Shown one piece after another: positions 1 through 9,268 of a DNA stretch of 37,057 nucleotides. This stretch comes from Faecalibacterium sp. UBA1762 (GTDB taxonomy: Bacteria; Bacillota; Clostridia; Oscillospirales; Ruminococcaceae). Position 1 is the first letter of the stretch. The number at the start of each line of letters is the position of its first letter. The stretch lies in the NCBI GenBank assembly GCA_002314755.1, contig DCHC01000067.1, forward strand, positions 8,321 to 45,377, read 5' to 3'. The notes under the pieces were generated by a model that ran no database searches, was not told where the DNA came from, and saw nothing but the letters and a program-made list of their open reading frames with translations. The position numbers and the translations under genes are program-made.

Positions 1-1661
1 AACTTCTCCATATATTCGCTCATATCCAGGCGGATCAGCGGATCGGCAGAATCAAAAAGCTGATTGGCGAGCTGTTTGACCAGCTCGGTCTTTCCCACAC
101 CGGTAGGGCCGACAAAGATAAAGCTTGCAGGACGGCGGCGTCCGGTAATACCGGCGCGGCTGCGCTTGATTGCGGTGGCCACCAATTCAACTGCCTCATC
201 CTGTCCGATAATTTTCTTCTTCAAAGTCTCTTCCAGATGATTGATTTTCTGGTACTCCGTCTCCTGGATCTTCATAGCAGGAATACCCGTCCAAAGCTCT
301 ATCACCCTGGCGAGATCATCCATCTCGACCTGGATATCCGCCGTTACCTGGCGCAAACCCGGCAGCCGCTCCTCCAACTGAGCTTCCTCGCTGTGCAGAT
401 TGGCCAGTTGCTCGTAGTCAATCTCTTCCTCTTTTTCCGCCACTTCAATCAGATTTTTAATTGCCTTCAGACGACTCTCTGTATTCAGCCAATCCGTGAT
501 CTCCGGATGACGCAGGTTACAGCAGGCGCAGGCCTCATCCAGCAGATCAATTGCTTTGTCCGGCAAAAAGCGATCGGTAATATACCGCTCACTCATGGAA
601 ACCGCACGACCAATCAGCTCATCCGACATTTTTACATTGTGATGAGCCTCGTAGTACTCCTTAATGCCCTTCAACATGGTGACTGTATCAGAAATAGAAG
701 GTTCCTCTACCTTCACCGGCTGAAAACGCCGTTCCAAAGCCTGATCTTTTTCGATGTATTTGCGGTATTCGGTAAAGGTTGTTGCGCCAATCACCTGAAT
801 TTCTCCGCGGGAAAGGGCAGGCTTTAAGATATTTCCGGCGTTCATCGCGCCTTCGCTTTCTCCCGCACCGGTGATGCTGTGAATCTCATCAATAAACAAT
901 ATGACATTACCCAGCGTTTTGACCTCATTGATCAGACCTTTTACCCTCGCCTCAAACTGGCCGCGGAACTGGGTGCCCGCCACCAATGCGGTCATATCCA
1001 GCAGATAAACCTGTTTGTTTTGCAGCCGTGCCGGAACCTCACCTGCCGCAATATGTTGAGCAATGCCCTCTGCAATAGCCGTCTTGCCGACACCGGCCTC
1101 ACCAATCAGGCACGGATTGTTTTTTTGTCTGCGGCACAGGATCTGCACCGTACGCCAGATTTCCCGGTCGCGACCGATAATACGGTCCATTTTACCTGCA
1201 ACTGCTTTTGCTGTCAGGTTCTCACAGTAGGCGTCCAGATACTTATGCCTTCCGTCCCGCGGCGTTTTGCCGTTCTGTTTGGCGTAATTTTTCGCTTCCT
1301 GCTCGCCCTTCTCTCCGTCCACAGGAAAAGGCACCGTCGGGCTGCCGCCGGCTGAAAAATCATCCTCCGACTCTTCACCGTCGTCTTCCCCCTGCTTTTG
1401 CATAAAGGGCAATAGCCCGTTCATGGACTTCATCATCTCCTCCATGTCGCCATTTTCCAGCATCTCGTCCATTTTAGCATCCATAGAGGCGAGCGTTTCA
1501 TCCGTCAGGCCCATCTGTTTCATCATCTGTTCCACCTGGGGAATATGCAACTCACGCGCGCAGGACAGACAAAAGCCCTGGTTCTGTATCTCTTTTCCGT
1601 CGCTGCGCTGCACAAAAACCACCGCAGGACGTTTTTTGCAACGGGTACAAATCATCATCAC
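1..1661 (-). CDS. ClpE-like AAA+ Clp ATPase with N-terminal zinc finger (partial, C-terminus off window)
   Basis: Partial gene: the 5' end is in the window and the second ATPase domain is cut by the left edge. The protein opens with a Cys4 zinc finger (Cys 5, 8, 31, 34; CxxC, 22 residues, CxxC), then an acidic linker. The first AAA+ domain follows (Walker A GEAGVGKTA, Walker B ILFIDEIH), then a short charged helical linker, and the second domain begins with GPTGVGKTE. A zinc finger replacing the usual Clp N-repeat domain is the architecture of Bacillus ClpE. The family unfolds substrates for ClpP and acts in the cytoplasm. I chose the GTG at 1661, 10 bases after GAAGGAG; ATG at 1658 or 1655 is possible. 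It lies 167 bases downstream of cvpA and could have its own promoter. No clpP or mcsB is visible. Confidence 0.88.
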   Translation of the reverse strand, partial: MMMICTRCKKRPAVVFVQRSDGKEIQNQGFCLSCARELHIPQVEQMMKQMGLTDETLASMDAKMDEMLENGDMEEMMKSMNGLLPFMQKQGEDDGEESEDDFSAGGSPTVPFPVDGEKGEQEAKNYAKQNGKTPRDGRHKYLDAYCENLTAKAVAGKMDRIIGRDREIWRTVQILCRRQKNNPCLIGEAGVGKTAIAEGIAQHIAAGEVPARLQNKQVYLLDMTALVAGTQFRGQFEARVKGLINEVKTLGNVILFIDEIHSITGAGESEGAMNAGNILKPALSRGEIQVIGATTFTEYRKYIEKDQALERRFQPVKVEEPSISDTVTMLKGIKEYYEAHHNVKMSDELIGRAVSMSERYITDRFLPDKAIDLLDEACACCNLRHPEITDWLNTESRLKAIKNLIEVAEKEEEIDYEQLANLHSEEAQLEERLPGLRQVTADIQVEMDDLARVIELWTGIPAMKIQETEYQKINHLEETLKKKIIGQDEAVELVATAIKRSRAGITGRRRPASFIFVGPTGVGKTELVKQLANQLFDSADPLIRLDMSEYMEK

Positions 1662-1756
1662 GATAGGAATACTCCTTCAATATTGAAAAATCTGATTCAT
1701 GCTTCTGCAGGAAGCACTGCCCTTATTGTATGCCCTTATTTTACTGTCTTTACACC

Positions 1757-1770
1757 GTTTTCATGAAAAC
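1757..1770. promoter_or_regulatory. 14-bp perfect palindrome upstream of the Clp ATPase
   Basis: GTTTTCATGAAAAC lies in the 167-base gap between cvpA and the ClpE-like gene, about 96 bases before the start codon. A weak promoter-like TACAAT lies between them on the minus strand. It matches neither the CtsR direct repeat nor the HrcA CIRCE element, so its role as an operator is only a guess from position and symmetry. Confidence 0.3.
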
Positions 1771-1828
1771 AGGATGTAAATTTCAGATAAACAAAAGTCG
1801 TCAGATATCCGGACAGTTCTGCATTATT

Positions 1829-2524
1829 TTAAACAAAGGGGATAAAATTGGCCATAATTGTGTAGAAAAAGCTTTGCTGCAGGTTTGCTTCCCGAAAAAA
1901 AGCCACCTCACCGCCAGTGATAACCGACATAGCCCATACAGCACATACAACCAAAAATGCATAGACCAATCCTACCGCCAGGCCGATGACGCCACCCAAC
2001 GCAGTATTGTACTTTCCTATTTTGGGCAAACGGTTGATATTGCGAAGGGCCGCTTCTACAAACTGCAGAAGGATACGGCAGACCACAAATACACCGTAAA
2101 ACACCAAGATGGTAATTACCGGAATGACCAATGGCTGTACCACCTCTGTCACAATGCGTTGCGCAATATCCGGTGTGTTCAGGTTAAAAGTCAGACTGGC
2201 GTTTTCTCCCCAAAAAATATCAATGATATTCTGGGGCAAAAAGCTGGATATTTTATTCAATAGCTCATTGATGGTAATGACGCCCTCGGAATTATTCAGA
2301 GCATTGGTGGTACGCTCAATCAGGTTATTCTTGAACAGTTTTTCAAACAGGGTGGGGGAAAACTTATTGGAGCATATTTTTGCCACGATTACAGAACACA
2401 CGGTACCAAACAAATCCAGCAAACCGGCAATAAATCCGGAACGGATATACCGGATCACAGCAAAAATCACGATTGCGAGTATGATCAAATCCAAAATTCT
2501 ACCTGGGGTAAAAAATCCACTCAT
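1829..2524 (-). CDS. CvpA family integral membrane protein
   Basis: This 231-residue protein has the CvpA-family pattern: an N-terminal hydrophobic helix (about residues 10-30), a second (about 32-50), a central soluble segment (about 55-125), and two or three further hydrophobic helices (about 130-160 and 175-205). Several glycines sit in the last part (GKYNTALGGVIGLAVGLVYA). CvpA proteins are inner-membrane proteins first linked to colicin V production; their biochemical role is not settled. The start has AGGAGG eight bases upstream. The gene follows the DUF5711 gene by 30 bases, a pairing I recall from other Clostridia, which suggests a shared envelope role. The protein is longer than the E. 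coli form (about 160 residues), as is common in Clostridia. Confidence 0.8.
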   Translation of the reverse strand: MSGFFTPGRILDLIILAIVIFAVIRYIRSGFIAGLLDLFGTVCSVIVAKICSNKFSPTLFEKLFKNNLIERTTNALNNSEGVITINELLNKISSFLPQNIIDIFWGENASLTFNLNTPDIAQRIVTEVVQPLVIPVITILVFYGVFVVCRILLQFVEAALRNINRLPKIGKYNTALGGVIGLAVGLVYAFLVVCAVWAMSVITGGEVAFFREANLQQSFFYTIMANFIPFV

Positions 2525-2554
2525 CTTTGAATCCTCCTATGTAACCATTTTCTA

Positions 2555-3751
2555 TTATGACCCGTTTTGGGTATATTCCGTCAATTCACCTGCCGTCAGC
2601 AGATATAACCTCTGCCCGGCTGCCATTTCAATCGGTTGATTGGAAACCGACCAGACGCAGTCATCTCCCCCATCCCGGGAAAAACCCAATATCTGCGGAT
2701 TACCCAATAACCAAACCGTGTCACTCTGCTGCAGGCATTGCCAGCGCATCTTACTGCCATCCCGCGGCAATGCGGCGGCATCCACCTCCACCCGGCGCTG
2801 TACTGACAGTTCCTTGTCTAACATAGTCAAGATAATATCCGAATCACTGCCCACATTACCGTTGACAATAACCGGACCGTCCCGGGCTTGCAGGTCGCAG
2901 CACAGAAGCGGCTGCTCCACGGGATAGTACGCCACCTGCTCCAGTGTGGACGGACGGTACAGTACCACCGCATCCTCGTAGGCAACCAGTAGCCGGTCTG
3001 TAGCTACCCAAGCAATGCTTAGGATCAGATTTCCGTTTCTCTCGGTCTTGGCCTGTTCCCCTTTCGCATCGATAACATAAACGGTATCTGTACAGACACC
3101 GCCGGACGACGAAATGCAGCAGACCGCAATCTGTTTACTGTCCGGAGAAAAGGCGGCAGTCACAGGATATTCTGAAGCACAGCACCAACTGAACATCTCA
3201 TCCAAATTATCCGCATAAACTGTAACCATTGCCTGATAGCTTTCGTCTTGCGTCGCAACAGCCAGCGTGTCTCGCTTGCTCATCTGTGCAAACCAGATAT
3301 TACCGTGTGTAGTTACCGTGCCGTAGCTACGGGATCTGCCCTCAATACGCAGCTCCTTTCCGCCCTGGTTGTAAATGCAAAAATGGTTTGTACCCGCCGA
3401 AAGGCAGGGCTTTGCGTAGCTATGCTGCAAATTGCGAAGTAACAGACCGGATGTGGAGTAAACTGTAACTTCACGGTCATCTGCCAAAACCAGCGCGTCC
3501 TGTAGAGATGCAAGCTGCGCGGAGAATTCTGCTTCCGTTGCAACAGGAAGTCCGCTGCCCGGATAAAGCCTCAGGCGGACAGTTTCAAAAATATTTCCGA
3601 TTCTGTCGGCATATATCCCGCCCAGCCCAGTCAAATTTAAAAACAGCGCTGTCAGAGCCAAACATAGTATTACCGCATTCCGCAACCTTCGCCGTCGTTT
3701 TTTTTGACGTGCTCTTTCCAGTGCGGAGCCATCTAACATTCTTTGCTGCAT
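2555..3751 (-). CDS. DUF5711-type membrane-anchored beta-propeller-like protein
   Basis: The 398-residue protein has a strongly basic cytoplasmic N-terminus (RQKKRRRRLRN at about 15-25), one transmembrane anchor (about 26-48) and a long extracytoplasmic domain. Repeated blocks of hydrophobic strand, turn and Asp/Ser run through that domain (for example AFSPDSKQIAVC and SIAWVATDRLLVAY), as in WD40/PQQ-like propellers. I read it as the clostridial DUF5711 family, which has no established function. The start has AAGGA about nine bases upstream. It lies 32 bases after truA and 30 before cvpA, so it is probably co-transcribed with both. A cell-surface sensing or scaffold role would fit a tethered propeller but is not shown. 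Confidence 0.7.
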   Translation of the reverse strand: MQQRMLDGSALERARQKKRRRRLRNAVILCLALTALFLNLTGLGGIYADRIGNIFETVRLRLYPGSGLPVATEAEFSAQLASLQDALVLADDREVTVYSTSGLLLRNLQHSYAKPCLSAGTNHFCIYNQGGKELRIEGRSRSYGTVTTHGNIWFAQMSKRDTLAVATQDESYQAMVTVYADNLDEMFSWCCASEYPVTAAFSPDSKQIAVCCISSSGGVCTDTVYVIDAKGEQAKTERNGNLILSIAWVATDRLLVAYEDAVVLYRPSTLEQVAYYPVEQPLLCCDLQARDGPVIVNGNVGSDSDIILTMLDKELSVQRRVEVDAAALPRDGSKMRWQCLQQSDTVWLLGNPQILGFSRDGGDDCVWSVSNQPIEMAAGQRLYLLTAGELTEYTQNGS

Positions 3752-3783
3752 CTTCTTTTTCCTTTTTATAGCTTGCTGCTGTT

Positions 3784-4566
3784 TTACGGAAGCAACACTC
3801 TCGGTACACCATCGCCCGGACGCATACCGTCTAAATCATAGTAAACCCGGTCAAGATACAGTCCCTCCGCCGGCGCTCTGGGACCTGCTGCGCTGCGATC
3901 AGCTGCGGCAATAATCTCCTCCATCGGCATTTTGCATCTGCCGGAACCGATTTCCACCAATGTCCCCACCAGAATACGGACCATATTGTAAAGGTATCCG
4001 TCCGCACAGATGGTAAACAGCAGATACTCACCCTGCCGGGATACAGTAAAATCGGTGACTGTACGGACAGTGTCTGTTATCTTGCTGCCCGCGCTCATAA
4101 AGCTGGCAAAATCATGTCTGCCGACCGCAGCTGCCGCAGCCTGCTGCATGAGTTGTAAATTCAGCGGACTGCCCACCCGCCAGCACAGTCCCCGGGAGAA
4201 GGGATCCTGCCCCTGACTGTTTTGCACCCGGTACACATACTGTTTCGCAATGCTGCTGTAACGAGCATGAAATTCCTCCGGAACCGGTCGTGCCGAAAGC
4301 ACCCGGATATCTGTCGGCAGATGCGCATTGATCGCCAAAGGCAGCTTATGACAGGGAATGGGGCGTTCCAGATGAAAGCTGATACAATAACCCAAAGCAT
4401 GTACACCGCTGTCTGTACGAGAGCAGCCTTTTACATCCGGTCGATCTCCCAACACCTTTTCCAGTGCATCTTGAAACACGGTACAAACGCTCAGTGCATT
4501 CTGCTGCACCTGAAAACCGTGATATGCAGTACCTTGAAAAGCAACCGTCAGCAAAACATTCGACAC
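3784..4566 (-). CDS. truA: tRNA pseudouridine(38-40) synthase TruA
   Basis: TruA converts uridines 38-40 in the tRNA anticodon arm to pseudouridine in the cytoplasm. The diagnostic GCSRTDSGVHA segment carries the catalytic aspartate (residue 52 with this start). Other family landmarks are FQGTAYHGFQ near the N-terminus, the RYSSIAKQYVYRV block, GRHDFASFMSAG, and the C-terminal YNMVRILVGTLVEIGSG. At 260 residues it is full length. I chose GTG at 4566 because AGGTGG lies five bases upstream; another in-frame GTG at 4575 has no good ribosome site. It follows ecfT by 52 bases in the same long minus-strand run. Linkage of truA to ecfA1A2T is common in Bacillota. Confidence 0.95.
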   Translation of the reverse strand: MSNVLLTVAFQGTAYHGFQVQQNALSVCTVFQDALEKVLGDRPDVKGCSRTDSGVHALGYCISFHLERPIPCHKLPLAINAHLPTDIRVLSARPVPEEFHARYSSIAKQYVYRVQNSQGQDPFSRGLCWRVGSPLNLQLMQQAAAAAVGRHDFASFMSAGSKITDTVRTVTDFTVSRQGEYLLFTICADGYLYNMVRILVGTLVEIGSGRCKMPMEEIIAAADRSAAGPRAPAEGLYLDRVYYDLDGMRPGDGVPRVLLP

Positions 4567-4618
4567 CCATTCCACCTCACTTTTTATTAGAATACAGTAA
4601 AAGCCCTTAAAAAGAAAA

Positions 4619-5422
4619 TCAAAAGGGTAATAATCCGGTGGCTATCACCGCCGCCATCAGCAGACCGAATACCAGAACCGATACTCCGTCCGACTTGCCC
4701 AAATGAAGCTGTCGCAATCTGGTACGCCCCTCGCCGCCGTGGTAACAACGGCATTCCATAGCCATAGCCAGCTCATCCGCACGGCGGAATGCAGAGATAA
4801 ATAGAGGAATCAATACCGGAATCAACGCCTTGACTCGTTGTCCCAGAGAACCGGACTCCATATCAGCCCCGCGGGCTTTTTGCGCGCTTATGATTTTATC
4901 GGTTTCCTCGATGAGGGTGGGGATAAACCGCAGCGCAATCGTCATCATCATCGCCAGCTCATGTACCGGCAAACGCAACACGGCAAGGGGCTTCATCAGC
5001 CGTTCCAGCGCATCGGTCAATACAATCGGGCTGGTCGTATATGTCAACAAAGAAGAACCGGCTATCAGGCACAGAATACGCAGCATCATACTTACCGCAT
5101 ACCGGATACCCTCTTTGGTCAGCTTGAATATCCACCACTGGAAAATAGGTTCGCCTGCCGCGAAAAACAGGTTGAAGATTGCAGTGAAAAGCAGAATAGG
5201 CAGTATCGGCTTCATGCTGCGCAATAACACTCGCACAGGTATTCCCGCCATCAGATAAAGCAGCAATACCGCGCCGAAGGCCACAACCATACCGCTGATA
5301 TTGGGCAGGCAGAACAAGACCACGATATAGACAACTGTCAAAATAATTTTGATTCGGGGATCCAGCCGATGTACCGGGGAACTTCCCGGAAAATGCTGGC
5401 CAATGGTAATATCTCGCAGCAT
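4619..5422 (-). CDS. ecfT: ECF transporter transmembrane component EcfT
   Basis: EcfT is the membrane scaffold that couples the two ECF ATPases to interchangeable substrate-binding S proteins for vitamin or metal uptake. The 267-residue protein starts MLRDITIGQHFPGSSPVHRLDPR, a standard EcfT opening. It has four to five hydrophobic helices between about 25 and 130 plus one at the C-terminus. Both coupling motifs are present: AQKARGAD (about 185-192) and the later MECRCYHGG. Its ATG overlaps the ecfA2 stop by one base (TAATG), so translation is probably coupled. An in-frame extension reaches 5611, but it only overlaps ecfA2 in another frame and is not real. No S component is encoded here, which is typical of group II ECF modules that serve many S proteins. 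Confidence 0.95.
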   Translation of the reverse strand: MLRDITIGQHFPGSSPVHRLDPRIKIILTVVYIVVLFCLPNISGMVVAFGAVLLLYLMAGIPVRVLLRSMKPILPILLFTAIFNLFFAAGEPIFQWWIFKLTKEGIRYAVSMMLRILCLIAGSSLLTYTTSPIVLTDALERLMKPLAVLRLPVHELAMMMTIALRFIPTLIEETDKIISAQKARGADMESGSLGQRVKALIPVLIPLFISAFRRADELAMAMECRCYHGGEGRTRLRQLHLGKSDGVSVLVFGLLMAAVIATGLLPF

Positions 5423-6285
5423 TATTTTTTTCCTCTTTCCGACAGGGCTTCCTTTAACATTTTCACCGCATAGGGAATGGTATATACATCCGACGGAATA
5501 TTGATTCCCCGCTGACGCAGTGCCAGAAATATTTGAGTCACCTGCGGCACAGCCAAGCCAAGCTGAACCAGCTCCTCCGCCCGGGCAAACACATTTTCGG
5601 TGGTGTCGCACATTGCAACGGTCCCGTCGTGTAAAACCAATACCCGGTCAGCATACCGAGCAATATCCTCCATAGAGTGGCTGACCAGCACCACACTGGT
5701 GCCCGTCTGCTTATGATACTGCCGTATCTGTCCCAAAATACTGTCCCTGCCCTCCGGGTCCAGCCCCGCGGCAGGCTCATCCAAAACCAGAACCTTGGGC
5801 TGCATAGCCATGATACCTGCGACGGCGACACGGCGTTTCTGACCACCGGACAGATCAAAGGGAGACCGTTCCAACCAGGCTTCCTCCACACCGCAAAACT
5901 CTGCCGCCTCGCGGACACGGCGTTCAATCTCTTCAACATCCAGCCCCATATTTGTCGGCCCGTAGGCGATATCCTTGTAGACGGTCTCTTCAAAAAGCTG
6001 ATACTCCGGATACTGAAATACCAAGCCGACCTGAAAACGGTACTGACGGATTGTCCTGGGGTCAGCCCAGATATCTTTTCCTTCAAACCGAACACAGCCG
6101 GCGGTGGGTCTGTTCAGACCGTTCAAGTGGGAAATAAGCGTGCTTTTCCCACAACCCGTCGGACCGATCAGCCCCAAAAATTCCCCCTCCTCTACGGTAA
6201 AACTGACATCGTGCAGCGCGTGGGTGGCATCCGGCAGACCAGCCCCGTAGATATATTCCAAATGTTCAACCTGAATTACGGACAT
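5422..6285 (-). CDS. ecfA2: ECF transporter ATPase EcfA2
   Basis: This is one of the paired cytoplasmic ATPases driving ECF vitamin/metal import. The 287 residues hold a Walker A GPTGCGKST (41-49), a Q-loop in FQYPEYQLFEETV, the ABC signature LSGGQKRR (145-152) and Walker B VLVLDEPAAGLDP. The FQYPEYQLF Q-loop and DEPAAGLDP are typical of the A2 subunit. AGAGGA lies about ten bases before the ATG. The gene follows ecfA1 by 15 bases and overlaps ecfT by one base. Confidence 0.95.
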   Translation of the reverse strand: MSVIQVEHLEYIYGAGLPDATHALHDVSFTVEEGEFLGLIGPTGCGKSTLISHLNGLNRPTAGCVRFEGKDIWADPRTIRQYRFQVGLVFQYPEYQLFEETVYKDIAYGPTNMGLDVEEIERRVREAAEFCGVEEAWLERSPFDLSGGQKRRVAVAGIMAMQPKVLVLDEPAAGLDPEGRDSILGQIRQYHKQTGTSVVLVSHSMEDIARYADRVLVLHDGTVAMCDTTENVFARAEELVQLGLAVPQVTQIFLALRQRGINIPSDVYTIPYAVKMLKEALSERGKK

Positions 6286-6300
6286 AACTTACAAATCCTC

Positions 6301-7176
6301 TTACTCGATTTCATTCTGTTCCGGTCGGCGTGATTCTTCGCCAAGCAGTGTCGCAAGCATCTCCACGCATTCCTCAGTCGTGATAATATCTGTCGGAACC
6401 TGCAATCCTGCCTGCTCTAACGCGATACACAGCTGCGTCGCCTGCGGCACATCCAAATGCAATGCCTGCAGCTCTTTTGCCCGGGCAAAGACCTGTTTGG
6501 GTGTGCCGTCCATCACCACTTTTCCGGCACTCATGACCAAAACACGGTCTGCCTGAGCAGCTTCCTCCATGTAATGGGTAATCATCACCACGGTAATTCC
6601 CTGCTCCCGGTTTAACCGACGGACGGTACGCATGACCTGTGCCCTTCCGTTGGGATCCAGCATCGCGGTTGCCTCATCCAGCACCAGGCAATCGGGACTC
6701 ATGGCGAGCACTCCGGCGATAGTGACCCGCTGCTTCTGGCCGCCAGAAAGCTTATGAGGCGCCCGCTCCCGGTACTTGTAAATACCGGTCAGCTCCATCG
6801 CCTCATCCACCCGCCTGCGCATCTCCCCCGGCTCGACCCCCAGGTTTTCCAGTGCAAAAGCGACATCCTCCTCCACTACGGTTGCCACGATCTGGTTATC
6901 CGGGTTCTGAAAGACCATACCCACCTTTTGGCGGATATTCAAAAGCTGATCCTCATTGGCGGTATCCATACCTTCAACCCAGACCTTGCCCTTCTCCGGC
7001 ACCAAAATGGCATTGAATAGCTTGGCGAGGGTGCTTTTTCCACAGCCGTTCGCCCCAAGGATAGCCACCAGCTCTCCCCGTTTCACTTCTATATCCACAC
7101 CCTGCAGGGCAGGTTTCTTACTGTCCTCGTATGAAAACTGCAACTCCTGCGTTTTTAAAACTATCTCGTTATTCAT
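6301..7176 (-). CDS. ecfA1: ECF transporter ATPase EcfA1
   Basis: This is the second ATPase of the ECF pair. In 291 residues it shows Walker A GANGCGKST (41-49), the Q-loop FQNPDNQIVATVVEEDVAF characteristic of EcfA1, the signature LSGGQKQRVTIAG (143 onward) and Walker B CLVLDEATAMLDP. EcfA1 and EcfA2 form a heterodimer on EcfT. The start codon lies inside the last eight bases of the methyltransferase gene, with GGAG five bases upstream, so the two are translationally coupled. Confidence 0.95.
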   Translation of the reverse strand: MNNEIVLKTQELQFSYEDSKKPALQGVDIEVKRGELVAILGANGCGKSTLAKLFNAILVPEKGKVWVEGMDTANEDQLLNIRQKVGMVFQNPDNQIVATVVEEDVAFALENLGVEPGEMRRRVDEAMELTGIYKYRERAPHKLSGGQKQRVTIAGVLAMSPDCLVLDEATAMLDPNGRAQVMRTVRRLNREQGITVVMITHYMEEAAQADRVLVMSAGKVVMDGTPKQVFARAKELQALHLDVPQATQLCIALEQAGLQVPTDIITTEECVEMLATLLGEESRRPEQNEIE

Positions 7177-8137
7177 CAGCGCTCCAAATAGCGGTGCTTC
7201 CGCAGGGAAGCACGCCGCCTGTCGAGGTCACCGGCAGGCCGATTTCATCACAGGTCACCTTGCCACCGAAACGGGGGACAATGCGCTCCTGTAAAATATA
7301 CCTCATGACCGAAGGGCTGATGCCGGCTGTATAGCTGTTTACTGCGAAAAACAGTGGTTGTTCGCTTAGAACGGTAACACACTGCGCAATCAGTCCGTCA
7401 ATGCATTCTTCCAGTTTCCAAATCTCTCCGCCCGGGCCTCTGCCGTAGCTTGGCGGATCCATAATGATACCCTCGTAGGTATTGCCGCGGCGCTGCTCTC
7501 TGGCAACAAACTTGCCGCAATCATCCACGATCCAGCGGATGGGTTTATCCGCCAAACCGCTGGCAGCCGCATTTTCTTTGCCCCACGCCACCATACCCTT
7601 GCTGGCATCCACATGGCACACACTGGCGCCGGCTGCTGCGCAGGCCAAAGTGGCACCGCCGGTATAGCCAAATAGATTTAACACCCGCACCGGTCTTCCG
7701 GCAGCGGTAATGACCTTGCGGTAATAATCCCAGTTGACCCCCTGCTCCGGAAAAACACCCGTATGCTTAAATCCGGTCGGAGAGACAATCAGGTTCAATT
7801 CGTCATACCGGATATTCCATTTTTCCGGCAAAGGTCGTTTTTGTTCCCAGCTGCCGCCGCCGGAGGAGGAACGGTGGTATACGGCGTTGGCCTTTTCCCA
7901 CAAATCGGTATGATGAGGGGTGTTCCACAGCACCTGCGGGTCAGGCCGTACCAAAACCACCTTGCCCCAGCGCTCCAAACGCATTCCCTCAGAGGCATCT
8001 ATCAATTCATAATCTTTCCAGTTATCTGCCGGTCTCACAGGCACTCTCCTTACTGTTTTCGACAAACGCATGTTGTCGGGGCGTCTTTTTTGACATATCC
8101 CCGTCTGATCCGTTATCCGCCTTATTTCAACTTTCAT
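7169..8137 (-). CDS. Class I SAM-dependent methyltransferase (RlmI/RlmL-like, probably RNA-directed)
   Basis: The protein (322 residues from the first start) has a Rossmann methyltransferase fold. Motif I is VLNLFGYTGGATLACAAAGA, followed by the acidic CHVDASKG loop, and motif IV is DPPSYGRGPGG. The conserved block before the fold (YELIDASEGMRLERWGKVVLVRPDPQ) belongs to the COG1092-like group, which includes rRNA cytosine methyltransferases. The DPPSYGRG motif suggests a base-modifying enzyme; the substrate cannot be told from sequence. The start is uncertain: ATG at 8137 overlaps the end of ruvB, while ATG at 8071 removes a poorly conserved 22-residue leader. Neither has a strong ribosome site. 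The stop overlaps ecfA1. Confidence 0.85.
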   Translation of the reverse strand: MKVEIRRITDQTGICQKRRPDNMRLSKTVRRVPVRPADNWKDYELIDASEGMRLERWGKVVLVRPDPQVLWNTPHHTDLWEKANAVYHRSSSGGGSWEQKRPLPEKWNIRYDELNLIVSPTGFKHTGVFPEQGVNWDYYRKVITAAGRPVRVLNLFGYTGGATLACAAAGASVCHVDASKGMVAWGKENAAASGLADKPIRWIVDDCGKFVAREQRRGNTYEGIIMDPPSYGRGPGGEIWKLEECIDGLIAQCVTVLSEQPLFFAVNSYTAGISPSVMRYILQERIVPRFGGKVTCDEIGLPVTSTGGVLPCGSTAIWSADE

Positions 8138-9200
8138 CTTCCAAACTCAGCTGGAAGCTCTCATCCACATATGCAGATGCCTGCGTCGGAGCACGCAAGC
8201 CCAAATGAGCATACGCGGCCAGCGTAACGCACCTGCCCCGGGGTGTTCTGGTCAGATAGCCCAACTGCATCAGGTACGGTTCACAGACATCCTCCAGCGT
8301 AATGGCCTCTTCGCCCAACAACGCCGCCAGTGTCTCCAACCCAACCGGTCCGCCGCCGTACATCTCAATAATGCCCCGCAGCACACTTCGATCCAGTGTA
8401 TCCAGGCCTTCCGCGTCGATATCCATCTGACGCAACGCCATCCGGGCGCTGTTTTCATCCAACACACCGCTACCCATCACCTGAGCAAAATCCCGCGCGC
8501 GGCGCAGCAGACGGTTTGCCACACGGGGCGTACCCCGGCTGCACTTTGCCAAAGCCAGCGCACCCTCCGGAGTACTGTCGATGCCTAAGATATCCGCGCT
8601 GCGCCGGATAATGGTTGCCAGCTCCTGGGGGGAGTAGAGCTCCAGCTTGAGGGTGACCCCGAACCGATCCCTCAACGGACCGGTCAGCTGACCGGCCCGG
8701 GTAGTAGCACCGATCAGGGTAAATTGGGGCAGATTAATGCGGATGCTTTGGGCGCTTGGGCCTTTGCCGATCATGATATCCAGCGCATAGTCCTCCATTG
8801 CCGGATATAAAACCTCTTCCACCTGTCTGGAAAGGCGATGTATCTCATCGATAAACAGCACATCACCCGCCTCCAGATTGGTCAACAACGCGGCAAGATC
8901 TCCAGGTTTTTCGATTGCCGGGCCGCTGGTAATGCGGATCTGTCCACCCATCTCATGGGCGACAATACCCGCCAAAGTAGTTTTACCCAGTCCCGGCGGG
9001 CCGTAGAGCAGCAGATGATCCAACGGTTCTCCCCGCATCTTAGCCGCCTCTAAAAATACTTTCAGATTGTTTTTTGCCTTTTCCTGTCCGATGTATTCCT
9101 CCAGCGTATGAGGACGCAGAGAATATTCTGTCTCGGTCTCGCCGGGTATCGCATCCGGTCTGACCAAACGGGAATCAAAAGCTGTATCACTCACTTCCAT
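8127..9200 (-). CDS. ruvB: Holliday junction branch migration ATPase RuvB
   Basis: RuvB is the hexameric motor that drives branch migration of Holliday junctions with RuvA. The 357 residues show RuvB landmarks: LRPHTLEEYIGQEKAKNNL, Walker A GPPGLGKT (67-74), Walker B DVLFIDEIHRLSRQVEEVLYPAMED, the GATTRAGQLTGPLRDRFG segment with the arginine finger, and the winged-helix end with GGGPVGLETLAALLGE and EPYLMQLGYLTRTPRGR. GGAGGAGG lies six bases before the ATG. It follows ruvA by 68 bases. Confidence 0.98.
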   Translation of the reverse strand: MEVSDTAFDSRLVRPDAIPGETETEYSLRPHTLEEYIGQEKAKNNLKVFLEAAKMRGEPLDHLLLYGPPGLGKTTLAGIVAHEMGGQIRITSGPAIEKPGDLAALLTNLEAGDVLFIDEIHRLSRQVEEVLYPAMEDYALDIMIGKGPSAQSIRINLPQFTLIGATTRAGQLTGPLRDRFGVTLKLELYSPQELATIIRRSADILGIDSTPEGALALAKCSRGTPRVANRLLRRARDFAQVMGSGVLDENSARMALRQMDIDAEGLDTLDRSVLRGIIEMYGGGPVGLETLAALLGEEAITLEDVCEPYLMQLGYLTRTPRGRCVTLAAYAHLGLRAPTQASAYVDESFQLSLEDES

Positions 9201-9268
9201 AGGGAACCTCCTCCCGGAACGGGGCAGTTATTTTATCGACTGTTGCCTGTTGCTTGCTGCAGACCGTT

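Noticed and set aside
237..1355. Plus-strand frames opposite the Clp ATPase
   Set aside because: The minus strand reads continuously through AAA+ motifs in one frame, so these are shadows.
5423..5611. N-terminal extension of EcfT
   Set aside because: It overlaps ecfA2 out of frame, and EcfT proteins start at the MLRDITIGQ position, whose ATG is coupled to the ecfA2 stop.
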